A stretch of DNA of 64,000 nucleotides, taken from NCBI GenBank assembly GCA_015179125.1, contig WHVA01000085.1, positions 225,867 to 289,866 of the forward strand. Reading direction: 5' to 3'. The translations under genes and the position numbers were made by a program. The notes beneath the pieces were generated by a model. The model was not told where the DNA came from. It saw only the letters and a program-made list of their open reading frames with translations, and did no database searches. Positions 11,357 to 21,603 of the stretch are shown here, in pieces. The DNA comes from Gautieria morchelliformis (taxonomy: Eukaryota; Basidiomycota; Agaricomycetes; Gomphales; Gomphaceae). The number at the start of each line of letters is the position of its first letter. Within the stretch, counting starts at the first letter, position 1.

Positions 11357-12389
11357 TGTCATGACCGGTTTATTTCTCCTACCGCGCTACCTCTATGTTC
11401 CCCCTCGTCACTCCCTAGCATCTTCGCCAGAGTTCGCCGCACCTACCGACCACTTCCCCTCTACGCCCACTCTACCCGCTGTTCGCCCCATTCTCCGAAC
11501 CGCTATTTGCTGCTCGCGCATTTCGTCAGCAGGCACGCCATCGAATATGATCGATACCATTCACCTGGAATGATGGTTCATCATTAACCCCATCATCTTC
11601 TTAAATCCAACCCCATTGGGTGTTCATATGGCCAAAGTGTGATCGCAGGACGTCTCTTCCATAGGCCGTGTGGGATCAACCCAGTAAACGAAGAGCCCGT
11701 GCAGGGTAGCATGTATGCGGGTCCCAAGACATAGTTTTGTCCATAAGTGCCTTCGCTCCCTTTATTCTCCGTTGTTTCATGTTCGCATTCTCCCCTCAAT
11801 CTATTGTATGTTTATTCCATCTACCTAGTATCATGACTGCGCACCCCTATCCAACCCTGACTCGTGATGGCCTCTTTCCTATTCGCTGATACCTTACGAG
11901 CATTCGATATAAGTAGTTTACATTCGCATGTATATTCCCCAGTTCAATTATCATACGTCGTTCATCTTGTGCAGCTTTGACCTCGCCGTGGTCATCATCC
12001 TAAGCCTTCTCTTGGAGATTTCTATCTTCGACCAGCAGAGGACTTAGGCATCACTGGTGAGTTCTCATACTTCATCTTTGTTACCTTAGCCGTCGAACCA
12101 TTTTCTGTGCTGTTGGCAAAGGGCTCCGAAGGAGCACCTTTGCCAGCGAAGGGATTGTCGAGACTTAGACAGCCCTTCCGTGAGACCTTGCACGTTACAT
12201 CGTCAAGAGTCACGGGCTATTTCGCCACGACTGTAGATAGGGCGAGCCCCGTTTAGGCAAACCCTCTTACCTTGTGAACATTCATTGGTTCACCTATTCG
12301 CCGAACGGCATACTTATTCACACAAGTTATTCGGGCATTCGCTGTGTTCACTAATACACGATATTAACGCCTGAAAACCAATCTTGACA
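11357..12389 (+). repeat. 5' LTR of element A
   Basis: It runs from TGTCATGACC to CCAATCTTGACA with TG...CA ends and is preceded by TSD CAAAC. It is rich in the pentamer TTCGC: I count ten on this strand against one GCGAA. Confidence 0.93.
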
Positions 12390-12972
12390 GTATAATTGAA
12401 CTAACAAACTACAGTCAAAGCATTCATTTTATCCATCACCTTTTTTTACATGCCACTTCTATTCGCGGGACAGCCTCCCCATTTCAACGGTCGCCTCTCC
12501 CCACACCTAACATTCGCTAGATTCCTGCCCCACTTGTCAGGCCTGCCCTATTCCCCTTCGTGGGACAACGTCTTCTTCATCACCCCTCTCCACAGATTCC
12601 TGCCTCGCCTGGCGGGCCTGAGCCTCGTCTATTCGCGGGATAGCCTTACCCCTTCATGGGTCGCCCTCCCCGTATCAATCCTTTGCACAGCTTTCTGCCC
12701 TACTTGGCGGACCTGGATCATCTCTCCCATTAGACTCTGACCCACTTTCCGCAACTCTTGCCGATGACCATCCTACACCTCCGAATGCCAGCCCTATTGA
12801 CTCTGTACCACCAGCGTGTTTATTCGCCTCTATTAGCTCTCATTCCGATTCGTCCTTCATCATCCATGTACACCTTCCCGGTCTCTCTAACTCAATCCCT
12901 ACTCTCATTGACTCTGGTGCCACTTCCAATTTCATTGATAGCTCCTTTTCCTCTCGCCCTGGTTTCGTATGT
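12390..12972 (+). pseudogene. Leader and start of protease of element A (gag missing)
   Basis: Only ~470 bp of frame-broken, pyrimidine-rich sequence lies between the 5' LTR and the protease, so a normal gag gene is absent. The aspartic-protease active-site motif LIDSGATSNFID is readable at about 12895-12935. It runs on for several residues until the B LTR inserted at 12973. The other half of the protease domain (from RSPIALSLFDG) follows that LTR at about 13678, and again at about 21616. Confidence 0.75.
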
Positions 12973-13665
12973 TGTTACGTATCGAGATTTCCACTAAGTC
13001 GGAACTGGAAAGGACAGCGGCTTCAACTTATAGGTTGCGCCCCCAATGAACTATCGTCCTAGGTATTTCGGAAATGAGCCGGAAGTCGGAAAGTACTGGA
13101 CCAGCTGTTTGGTCGGAACTTGAGTCGGAACTGAGGCGGAAGGCGGAAGACGGAAGGCTGAGAGAGAGACTGAGATCTTGCTAGACTCGCTGTGCTAAGA
13201 ACAGGAGATGGAGCGAAGGAAATCAGGTATCGAAGGTGATTATCTGATTGCAGAATAACAGACATACATGAGGGGTTTTTATACAAAACGCAGAGCAACA
13301 AGTAATGGTGTTGTACTAAGCAAATTCCGGAGGAAGCGGAAGTCGAGTACAATGTGTGGGAACTAACTAATTGGGAACAATGGGACTACAAGGGGGGTTC
13401 AGGGTAAGGTAGAACAATGGCAAAGAACAAGGGGTCGGGAAAAACATATCTGACAACGAACTACAAGGGTGACCGTATATATGGTTTTGATGGATGGCGA
13501 GGTGGGTCCGGTGGGTCCGAGTAATAGAGTCGAAAGAACAAGGGAAATGTACAAGGGGCGGAATGTCGGAAATGTCGGAGGGGCGGAACGTGTGGCGGAA
13601 CTATTGGAGAGGCGGAATGTATGGCGGAACTGAGGGTCGGAAATCGGAAATGAACGGTCGTAACA
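12973..13665 (-). repeat. LTR of element B, left copy, flanked by its own TSD
   Basis: This 693 bp LTR has inverted ends TGTTACG...CGTAACA. It lies between two copies of TATGT (12968-12972 and 13666-13670), the layout of a solo LTR in the A protease gene. The transcription sense is leftward: on the minus strand a TATA box (tttgtataaaa, near 13280) is present. It appears identical to the LTR at 20911-21603. It contains at least 18 CGGAA pentamers on the + strand and one TTCCG. Confidence 0.92.
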
Positions 13666-15113
13666 TATGTACATCACTCCGTTCGCCGATCGCTCTCTCC
13701 CTATTCGACGGAAAGCCAGCCACTGCTGGTTTCATTCACGAATACCTAGATACTAGTCTCACCTTCAGCGACTCCTCTTCGCAGGACGTTTCGCTACTTG
13801 TCACAAAGTTACACCCTTCGGCTGCAATCGTTCTTGGGCTTCCGTGGCTTCGCTCTACGAAACGCACCATCAATTGGGGCTCTCTCTCAATTACCTTTCC
13901 TTCCAGCACCGGTTTCATGCTCCCACGTATGACAGTCGCCATGGCCTGTATGATGATTTCCCCGCTGGCTATCTTCAACAGTATCCCCAAACTCCACACT
14001 GCATCGATGACATCGCCACTGCCAGTTCCTGGTTCACACCCGTCCCCGCCATCCTTGGGTTACATCCTGAACACGGCGATTGGACCACTCTCCTATGTCC
14101 TGGTCCTTTCACCGGACATCACTTCTTCGCCCACTCCGATTCCGAATCTTTCTGGTTACGAACAGACGTTCGACGTGGATGGCGAACCCTTGCTTCTCTC
14201 AACCAAGCCGATCAAGGATCGCTCCTCTGAGTCCTCTATATCACTTCCTAACAATCTCATTCGTCCATTTTCAGTCACGAAAAACCGATTATAGAAACCG
14301 AACCTATCCGACCAAAAACAGAGCCCGTTCCGCGTCATTCTCGTCCCTGTACACCATGTACAGAATTACTGATCGATGACCACCTCCCATTCCATTCTTC
14401 ACCTCCTGATCCACCTCCGACGAGGAGGGTAACGCCACATATAAGCCTAATCAGCGCAGCCGCCTTTGAACTAATCATGAAACTTGGCGAAGAAGAAACC
14501 TTCATGTTAAACATGCACCCTTCCATCCCTGAGCCGAGTTCGCTTTGCGCTGTAGGCAACACACCAGCCCCGACCACACTCCTCCACGAAAACCCTTTAC
14601 CGAAGGACGAGTTGGAAATGTTCAGGGCTGTGGTACCAGAGGAGTACCACGACTTCGTCGATATCTTCTCGCGTGCTAAAGCCAAAGACCTGCCCCCACA
14701 TCGCCCTTATGACCACACCATTGAAATCGAGAATGATGGCACACCACCTCACGGCCCAATATACCCACTCTTGAACAGCGAGTTAGAGGCTCTCCGCGAA
14801 TATCTCGAAGAAATGCTTGGCAAGGGATTTATCCACTCCTCCCAATCACCCGGTGGCGCCCCTGTTGTCTTTGCGAAAAAGAAGGATGGCACACTGCGAA
14901 TGTGTGTGGACTATCAAGGGCTAAATCGTATCACGCGAAAGAACAAGTACCTTATCCCACTGATTCCAAGCCTTATTGACCAACTCAAAAGTGCAAACGT
15001 CTATACCAAATTCGACCTTCGCGCCGGGTCAATAATGTTCGGATCGCCTCTGGCTAAGAGTAGAAGACAGCCTTCCGAACTCAATATGGGTCCTTCGAAT
15101 ATCTCATCATGCT
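13666..15113 (+). pseudogene. Duplicated piece of element A pol (protease to reverse transcriptase start)
   Basis: It encodes the second half of the A protease (AAIVLGLPWL) and the N-terminal reverse transcriptase to TKFDLRAG. It is the same sequence as 21604-23053 apart from two one-base deletions in homopolymers (near 14283 and 15030), and it shares two in-frame stops (TAA and TAG near 15056-15064). It ends abruptly at 15113, where B internal sequence starts. Confidence 0.88.
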
Positions 15114-15620
15114 TTGCGTGTGGATGGGTGTGCCGCTAGGGTGGAGCGGAAACGGCGCAGGGTTGAGACCGAGGGCCTGAAACCCCCAAGTCAAAACCGG
15201 GACCAAGCGGGAAGAAGGCGGAGGGTTTCCGGTGACCGGAACATCGGAGACAGCGGTGCTGAATCGCTTCAGCATGGCATCTCCGTTGTTAGACATCGCG
15301 GAGTCGCTGAGGGGATCCGGAAAACCCAACGCGGATCCGGAAGCTGCTGACGGATATGGCGGTGGTTCAGGAACAGCAGTTGCTGTCGTTCCAGAACCAG
15401 ATGACCGTCATGTCGGCGGTCCTGGAGCAGTTCAAGCGCGAGTACCGGTGGCGGAACGAGATGGTCCGGGAAAGGATGGAACCACGGGTGCAGGAGGAGA
15501 CTGAGGCGGAAACGAGGAACGGTTAGACACGGAGTTGGTGGTCGTTGAGGTAGGAGGGTCGGAAAAGGACCCGAAGCGGAAAGGAGGTCGAGGCGGAGAC
15601 CATGAGGAGGAGTAGGGTGT
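15114..15620 (+). pseudogene. 3' remnant of the antisense Zn2Cys6 accessory gene of element B
   Basis: It matches the end of the copy-3 gene from its last zinc-ligand Cys onward: [19 protein letters not shown], then a shifted frame with remnants of the Gln-rich segment (VVQEQQLLSFQNQMTVM-like, about 15365-15410). Several frameshifts break it. The zinc-cluster half is absent because of the junction at 15113. Confidence 0.75.
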
Positions 15621-15746
15621 CGAGGTGACTTGTAGTATTTTCTTGAAGTGTCGGAAATTAGCATATCGGATAAAATCGGATTTTCTTTTGAATTATGACT
15701 TGAGAAATGTAAGCGAGCCGTGGTGTCGGAATGAGGTCGGAATTGA

Positions 15747-18700
15747 CTAGGGCGCGGAAATGGGGCCAGGCTTGTCAGGATATGACTTGTGGAAGTCAGA
15801 GACGAGGTCAGAGGCGTGGTCAAGTTCCGTGGCGGAAATCCACGAGGTCTCTTCGTCGGTGTTTTCATAGCCTGCCCACTTGACTAGGTACTGGAGTTGG
15901 CAGCGGTATCGTCTGTCGAGCTTGGAGTTGAGAATTTCCGAAATCTCATATTCCGGTTCTCCGTCGATGACGACTGGCGGAGGCGGAGGTTGTTCTCGAT
16001 TCGGAATTGTATTCGGAACTGCTGGCTCAAGCATAGAGACATGGAATACCGGATGTACTGCGCGCATATTGTCAGGAAGTCTGAGGGTGAAAGAACGACT
16101 GCCGGCCTTAGCGATGATCTCGTAAGGACCGAGGTATTTCTCAGAGAGCTTCTTCGAGGGGCGAGTGGTGCGGAAGTTTTCCGCTTTGACAAAGGCTTTG
16201 TCGCCTATCTCGAATGCCGGTTGCGGAAGGCGTTTCCGATCGGCGGAAGTTTGGTATCTCTTCTGGGCAGCGGTAATGTTCTCTCGGAGGTGCTGGTGAA
16301 GGTCGTCAAGTTCCACAACGAAATCTCGGGCTCTTGCAGAGGCGAGGTCGCGTTCAGGGTGGATGGCGAGATTCGGGTGGTAGCCCTTGTTGGCATAAAA
16401 GGGTGAGATTCCGGTGGTAGCGGAAGGCGCGTTGTTGTAGGCAAATTCCGCGAGCGGAAGAAGGTCGGACCAATTGCTATGTTGGTAGTTGCAATAGACG
16501 CGGAGATACTGCTCAAGGGTCTGATTAGTACGTTCCGTTTGTCCGTCTCCTTCGGGGTGATAACCGGAAGTGAAGTGGAGCTTCATGTCGAGAGCCTTGC
16601 CGAGTGTGCGGAAAAAGGAGGACACGAATTCGGATCCACGGTCGGAAGTGACATGGGAAGGGATTCCGTGCTTGGAAAAGACGTGGAGCACAAAGAGCTG
16701 TGCGAGCTGGGCGGAAGTTATGGTGTCGTAGGTCGGAATAAAGATGGACTGCTTTGTGAGGCGGTCAACGATCACTAGAATGGTATCATAGCCAGATGAC
16801 TTAGGAAGTTTCTCAATGAAATCCATGGATATCGAATTCCACGGTTGTTCCGGGATCGGAAGTTGTTCAGGAGGCCGTAGGGTTTGTGACGTTGAGGCTT
16901 GGCTCGCATACAGGTGGTGCATGACTTGCAGTAGTCTTGGACCATCGTGCGGAGGAGAGGCCAAGTATAGGTACGTCGGATTATGTCGAGGGTCTTGTTC
17001 TGGCCTTGGTGTCCTGAGAGCGGATGATCGTGGCTTTGCTGGAGCACGCGAAGTCGTAGATCGTTGGTATCCGGAACGTAAATCCGGGACTTGTACCGGA
17101 GAAATCCGTCGGAATCGAGGGACCATCCAGGACTGGTGGGGTCATCGAGGTGGGCTGCGGAGGTGGGGTCGGAACTGAGTGCGGATCGGATGTCGGAATG
17201 GAGAGACTCGGTGTCCATAATGATTGAGGCGCGGAGTAGCGGAAATTGCAATGCTGTGGCACGCAGGGACGATGCCAGTTGCTCAGTAGAGAATACTGGG
17301 CGGAAATTGTGCGGATTAACGCTGGCATAGTCGCTACTTCCCTCTTTTGGGTAGACGTCCCAACGTCTAGTGAGCGCGTCGGGTTTTGCTCCGAGCTTTC
17401 CGGGGCGGAAACGGATCACCATGTTGAACTGTGAGAGATATTCAGACCAGCGGACTTGACGGCGAGTCAAAATCTTAGTGGTTGCAAAATACTCAAGGTT
17501 CTTATGATCCGTTACAACGTCGATCGGATAAGTTGGACCTTCGAGGTAATGTCTCCAGATTTTGAAGGCTTCGAAAATCGCAAGTAGTTCCTTATCGTGG
17601 ACGTCGTAGTTGAGTTCCGGGGCGGAAAAGGTGCGGGAATGAAAGGCGATCGGATGAATTTCTCCGTCGTCGGGTGAAATGATGGAAAGAATGGCGGCTA
17701 GCGCGTAGTCAGAAGCGTCGGTTTCGAGTACAAGTTGGGCATCAGGAATCCAGAAACCGAGTATGGGAGCCGTGGTGAAGGCCGATTTGAGCGCTTCAAA
17801 TGCGGAACGGCATTCCGGTGTGAAATTCCATGGGGCACCCTTCCTGGTGAGACGCGTGAGCGGAACAGTAATGTCGGAAAAATTATAAATGAAACGCCGG
17901 TAAAAGTTGGCGAAGCCAAGGAAAGACTGCACATCCTTAACACGTCGGGGTTCCGGCCATTCTTGAATTGCCTTGACCTTGTCCTCTGCCATGGTAAGAC
18001 CTGTTGGAGAGAGGATGTAGCCGAGGTATTCGACCGTGTCGCGATGCCATTCGCATTTCTCTGCTTTTGCGTAGAGATGGTGTTTGCGTAGGCGGCGGAG
18101 TACTTCGCGGACATGTTCCCGATGTTTTTCCGGTGTGTCGGAATAGATGAGGATGTCGTCAATGTAGACTAGAACGCATACGTCGAGGAGGTCGGAAAAT
18201 ACGTCGTTCATGAATCGCTGAAAAGCGGCGGGAGCATTGGTTAGACCAAAAGGCATGACAGTCCACTCAAAGGCACCGTAGCGGGTGCGGAAGGTGGTTT
18301 TCCACTCGTCACCTTCCCGGATGCGGACAAGGTGATAAGCGTGCCGGAGGTCAATTTTGGTGTAGATCTTCGCCCTGCGGGGAGTGTCGAGTAAATCGGA
18401 AATGCGCGGAAGCGGATATTTGTCCTTTTTAGTGAGGGCATTGAGTCCGCGGAAATCGACGCAGAGGCGGAGAGATCCATCCTTCTTTTTGACGAAGAGG
18501 ACCGGAGCGCCGTGCGGAGACAGCGAAGGGCGGATAAAGCCCATGTTGAGATGTTCATCGACGAACTCTCGGAGAGTCAGGAGTTCACTTTGCGAAAGGG
18601 AGTAGATCGGTCCAAGGGGCGGAGATGCTCCTTCTTCCAATTCTATCTTCAAGTCGTAAGGTCGATGTTCAGCAGGTTTGTCGGCTTTGGCCTTATTGAA

Positions 18701-19452
18701 CACGTCCGGGAAGTCACGATATTCTTCCGGAACTGAGCTCATGTCGACCGGGGCGGAAGTCGAGGCGGAACGAGCCTTGACTGAAGCCGAATCGGAGAGG
18801 TGAAGCTGGAAAACGGTCGTATCTTCTTGCCGTTGCAATACGCGGAAAGCGGTGGTGGAAACGAGCGCAATTCGAGGAGCTTCGAGGGACGGAGGTGCTA
18901 AAGCGGGACCGGAGTGCGGAACTGAATCCACAAGCGGAGTTGCAGAAGAGGCCTGAGCCATCTTTGCAGAAGACGTCGGAAATGACGGAAGTTGATCCGG
19001 GGTACGGAACTGTATTTGACCCAATGCCCAGTTAATCGACGGATTATATCGGGTGAGCCAATTGTGTCCTAGTACAACGGAACAACTAGCATCTAGCGGA
19101 GTAACGTAAAACGTAACTTCATGGTTGTCCCCAGTAGCGAAACGGATAGACAGATCCACAACTTGGGAAATTCCCGTGTTGGAAGACCCGTCGAAAAGGC
19201 GGAGCGGAATAGTCGGAATGTTGCGGGTCGGAAGTTTATGTTTCAAAACAAAGTCGGAATCGAGGAAACAATGAGTCGAACCGGAGTCGACCAATGCTGT
19301 AAACGGGGGTGCGGAAATTGTGTCGGAAGTGAGCGGAACAGAGAGAGAGTCGGAGGACGAAAGAGCGGATGCGTTGAGTTTAACCTCGTTTGTCGCACGA
19401 ATGGGGTCAACACAGCCCTCAGCTCGTGCGGAGGCCGGAGGACTGCTGACTA
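15747..19452 (-). pseudogene. Pol polyprotein of element B (protease, RT, RNase H, integrase, chromodomain), one frameshift
   Basis: The frame enters from gag by a -1 shift at 19453-19459. Protease has LVDSGSTHCFLDS. RT has [36 protein letters not shown] and the catalytic YIDD. RNase H has LETDASDYALAAILS and YDVHDKELLAI. The integrase zinc-binding region has SGHQGQNKTLDIIRRTY and CTTCMRAK. One frameshift near 16855-16870 separates this from the integrase core (MDFIEKLPKSSGYDTI, VTSDRGSEF, ERTNQTLEQYLR: the D, D, E catalytic residues). A chromodomain ends the protein (YEISEILNSK, YLVKWAGYENTDEETSWI), which in chromoviruses directs insertion to marked chromatin. Apart from the one shift it is intact. 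Confidence 0.9.
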
Positions 19453-19459
19453 TTTTTTT
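19450..19459 (-). promoter_or_regulatory. Candidate -1 ribosomal frameshift site at the gag stop
   Basis: On the coding strand gag ends TCA AAA AAA TAG. The heptamer A AAA AAA (19453-19459) is in the X XXY YYZ register, and pol is open in exactly the -1 frame: it reads ATA GTC AGC onwards without a stop into VDSGST. Homopolymeric A7 also makes a sequencing indel possible, but the gag and pol frames fit the biological explanation without any correction. Confidence 0.7.
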
Positions 19460-20877
19460 GAATCCGCAGCGGGAACCGCTTCGGATTTCTCTTCCGTCTT
19501 TGCTGCGCGGCCCTTGGCCTTAGCAGCGGAGGCGGAAGCGCGAGTGCAGTCGCGAGCGACGTGACCTCCTTTGCCGCAGAAGAGGCAAAGGTTGTTGTCC
19601 ATGCGACGCTGGCGTTCTACAGGGGTTAGTTTTCCGTCTTTCCCAAGTTTGTCGGAAAGATCCGGGGTGCTCTTCCGGGCGTTGGTGTTAGAACCAGAGG
19701 CCTGGTTGTTCCGAGGGGTGTTGTTGTTGTTCCGGTTGCCAGAGTTGGATCCGGAACTGTTGTTGTTGTTGTTTCCGGAGTTGGTGTTTCCGGAATTGGT
19801 CTTCTTCTTGTCTTTATCAGACTTCTTGTCGGAAGACTTGTCGTTCTTGCTCTGGGTGGAAGTTTCGCGAGCGATCTCGGAATGTCTTTCCCAGTAGCGT
19901 GAATCGATGGATTGGGCGAGGTTGCGGAGGTCGGTAAGGGTGGCGGGTTTTCCGACGCGGGCAATTTCATCCTTGATGCGGGATGGCAAGCCCATGTAAA
20001 ACTGGCGTCGGAGTGCGGCTTCTCCCCATTGGACTCGAGGAGCGAGCTGCTGAAACGTGACGATATATTTAGCTATCTTATGAGTGTCTTTCATGCGAAG
20101 CTTATCGAGTTCGTTTTCCGCATCGGCTTCCATATCAAATGGTCCGAAGTTGCTGCGGAGTTCGGAAATGAAATTGGGGTAATCGTCGGCCCAGTTGACG
20201 AGAGCGAACGGATCCATGAGGGCGGGTTCGAAATAGTCGAGCGCCGTGCCTCGGAGATAGGAAAGGGCATAATTGACCTTTCGTTCGTCGTCGGGAAAGG
20301 CGTCGGGACGATCACGGAAATTGAGTTGAAGCTGAACCAGAAATGGCTGGAGCTTCTTGGGGTCGGAACCGTCGAACTGATCTGGTTCGCGGACTTTTGT
20401 CTTGGGGCGTGGTGGTGCTTGGGCCGGGCGCTGGAGTTGTCCGGCTAGCATGGCGATGGCTTGTGCAAGATCCGGAACTGGCGCGGGCGGAACTGGGTTG
20501 GCGGGAATCTGAGGTGGAATTGGAGGTGGAGGACCGCCGGGAGGACCGCCTGGGGGACCGCCGGGTGGGCCGCCATGAGGGCCGCCTGGAGGGCCGCCTG
20601 GAGGTGGTCCTGGTGGAGGTGGTGGTGGTGGAGCTGGGCGTCGGAATGACGCTGCTGTTTGTTCGCCGCTGCTACTCGTCGAATTCCCGTCATAGTCGGG
20701 ATTGTCGTCGGGAACTTCTTCGAAACGTTGCGGAAAAGCATCGGAAAGCTCATCGTTGGCACGAGAGCTGCTGGAGGGTTCCGCGTGCCTTGGTGCTGCG
20801 GATCTAAGACTGCCAAAATAAGAGAGAGCTTCGACAGCTCCTGCTCGAGCTGAAGTAGCTGTGGTACGAGGAGGCAT
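19450..20877 (-). CDS. Gag of element B with CCHC zinc knuckle
   Basis: The 475-residue ORF is intact. The order is: acidic and Ser-rich N-terminus, a Pro/Gly-rich stretch (about 95-130), the retrotransposon gag/capsid domain (VREPDQFDGSDPKKLQPFL through AQSIDSRYWERHSEI, about 160-310), a Lys/Asn/Ser-rich linker, and a single zinc knuckle CLFCGKGGHVARDC (CX2CX4HX4C) near 435-448. The start ATG at 20877 lies 34 bp inside the 5' LTR (20911-21603). The end is a TAG at 19450-19452 directly after a slippery A7 run, so Gag-Pol is probably made by -1 frameshifting. Confidence 0.92.
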   Translation of the reverse strand: MPPRTTATSARAGAVEALSYFGSLRSAAPRHAEPSSSSRANDELSDAFPQRFEEVPDDNPDYDGNSTSSSGEQTAASFRRPAPPPPPPPGPPPGGPPGGPHGGPPGGPPGGPPGGPPPPIPPQIPANPVPPAPVPDLAQAIAMLAGQLQRPAQAPPRPKTKVREPDQFDGSDPKKLQPFLVQLQLNFRDRPDAFPDDERKVNYALSYLRGTALDYFEPALMDPFALVNWADDYPNFISELRSNFGPFDMEADAENELDKLRMKDTHKIAKYIVTFQQLAPRVQWGEAALRRQFYMGLPSRIKDEIARVGKPATLTDLRNLAQSIDSRYWERHSEIARETSTQSKNDKSSDKKSDKDKKKTNSGNTNSGNNNNNSSGSNSGNRNNNNTPRNNQASGSNTNARKSTPDLSDKLGKDGKLTPVERQRRMDNNLCLFCGKGGHVARDCTRASASAAKAKGRAAKTEEKSEAVPAADSKK

Positions 20878-20910
20878 AGTGATAGTTATCGGGTGGGAAT
20901 CAGATAATAC

Positions 20911-21603
20911 TGTTACGTATCGAGATTTCCACTAAGTCGGAACTGGAAAGGACAGCGGCTTCAACTTATAGGTTGCGCCCCCAATGAACTATCGTCCTAG
21001 GTATTTCGGAAATGAGCCGGAAGTCGGAAAGTACTGGACCAGCTGTTTGGTCGGAACTTGAGTCGGAACTGAGGCGGAAGGCGGAAGACGGAAGGCTGAG
21101 AGAGAGACTGAGATCTTGCTAGACTCGCTGTGCTAAGAACAGGAGATGGAGCGAAGGAAATCAGGTATCGAAGGTGATTATCTGATTGCAGAATAACAGA
21201 CATACATGAGGGGTTTTTATACAAAACGCAGAGCAACAAGTAATGGTGTTGTACTAAGCAAATTCCGGAGGAAGCGGAAGTCGAGTACAATGTGTGGGAA
21301 CTAACTAATTGGGAACAATGGGACTACAAGGGGGGTTCAGGGTAAGGTAGAACAATGGCAAAGAACAAGGGGTCGGGAAAAACATATCTGACAACGAACT
21401 ACAAGGGTGACCGTATATATGGTTTTGATGGATGGCGAGGTGGGTCCGGTGGGTCCGAGTAATAGAGTCGAAAGAACAAGGGAAATGTACAAGGGGCGGA
21501 ATGTCGGAAATGTCGGAGGGGCGGAACGTGTGGCGGAACTATTGGAGAGGCGGAATGTATGGCGGAACTGAGGGTCGGAAATCGGAAATGAACGGTCGTA
21601 ACA
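20911..21603 (-). repeat. LTR of element B, right copy (5' LTR of copy 2)
   Basis: This 693 bp LTR has ends TGTTACG...CGTAACA and appears identical to 12973-13665. On its right it is followed by TATGT (21604-21608), the target duplication; on its left by B internal sequence leading to gag. Confidence 0.92.

Larger units (their letters stand above)
15114..21603 (-). mobile_element. Ty3/gypsy chromodomain retrotransposon B, copy 2, lacking its 3' end
   Basis: Read leftwards: 5' LTR (21603-20911), gag, pol with protease, RT, RNase H, integrase and chromodomain (ending 15747), then the 3' half of an antisense Zn2Cys6 gene. The N-terminal half of that gene, the polypurine tract and an adjoining 3' LTR are missing; the sequence switches to a duplicated A segment at 15113. 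A complete arrangement of the missing end is seen in copy 3 at 58415-60411. Confidence 0.88.

Noticed and set aside
13666-15113. A second independent gypsy element
   Set aside because: It is the same sequence as 21604-23053, including shared stops, so it is a duplicated or mis-joined part of element A.
15880-20853. Many + strand ORFs of 80-180 codons opposite B gag-pol (for example 15897-16406, 19912-20448, 20343-20807)
   Set aside because: They are shadows of well-supported gag and pol on the minus strand; none has a recognisable domain.
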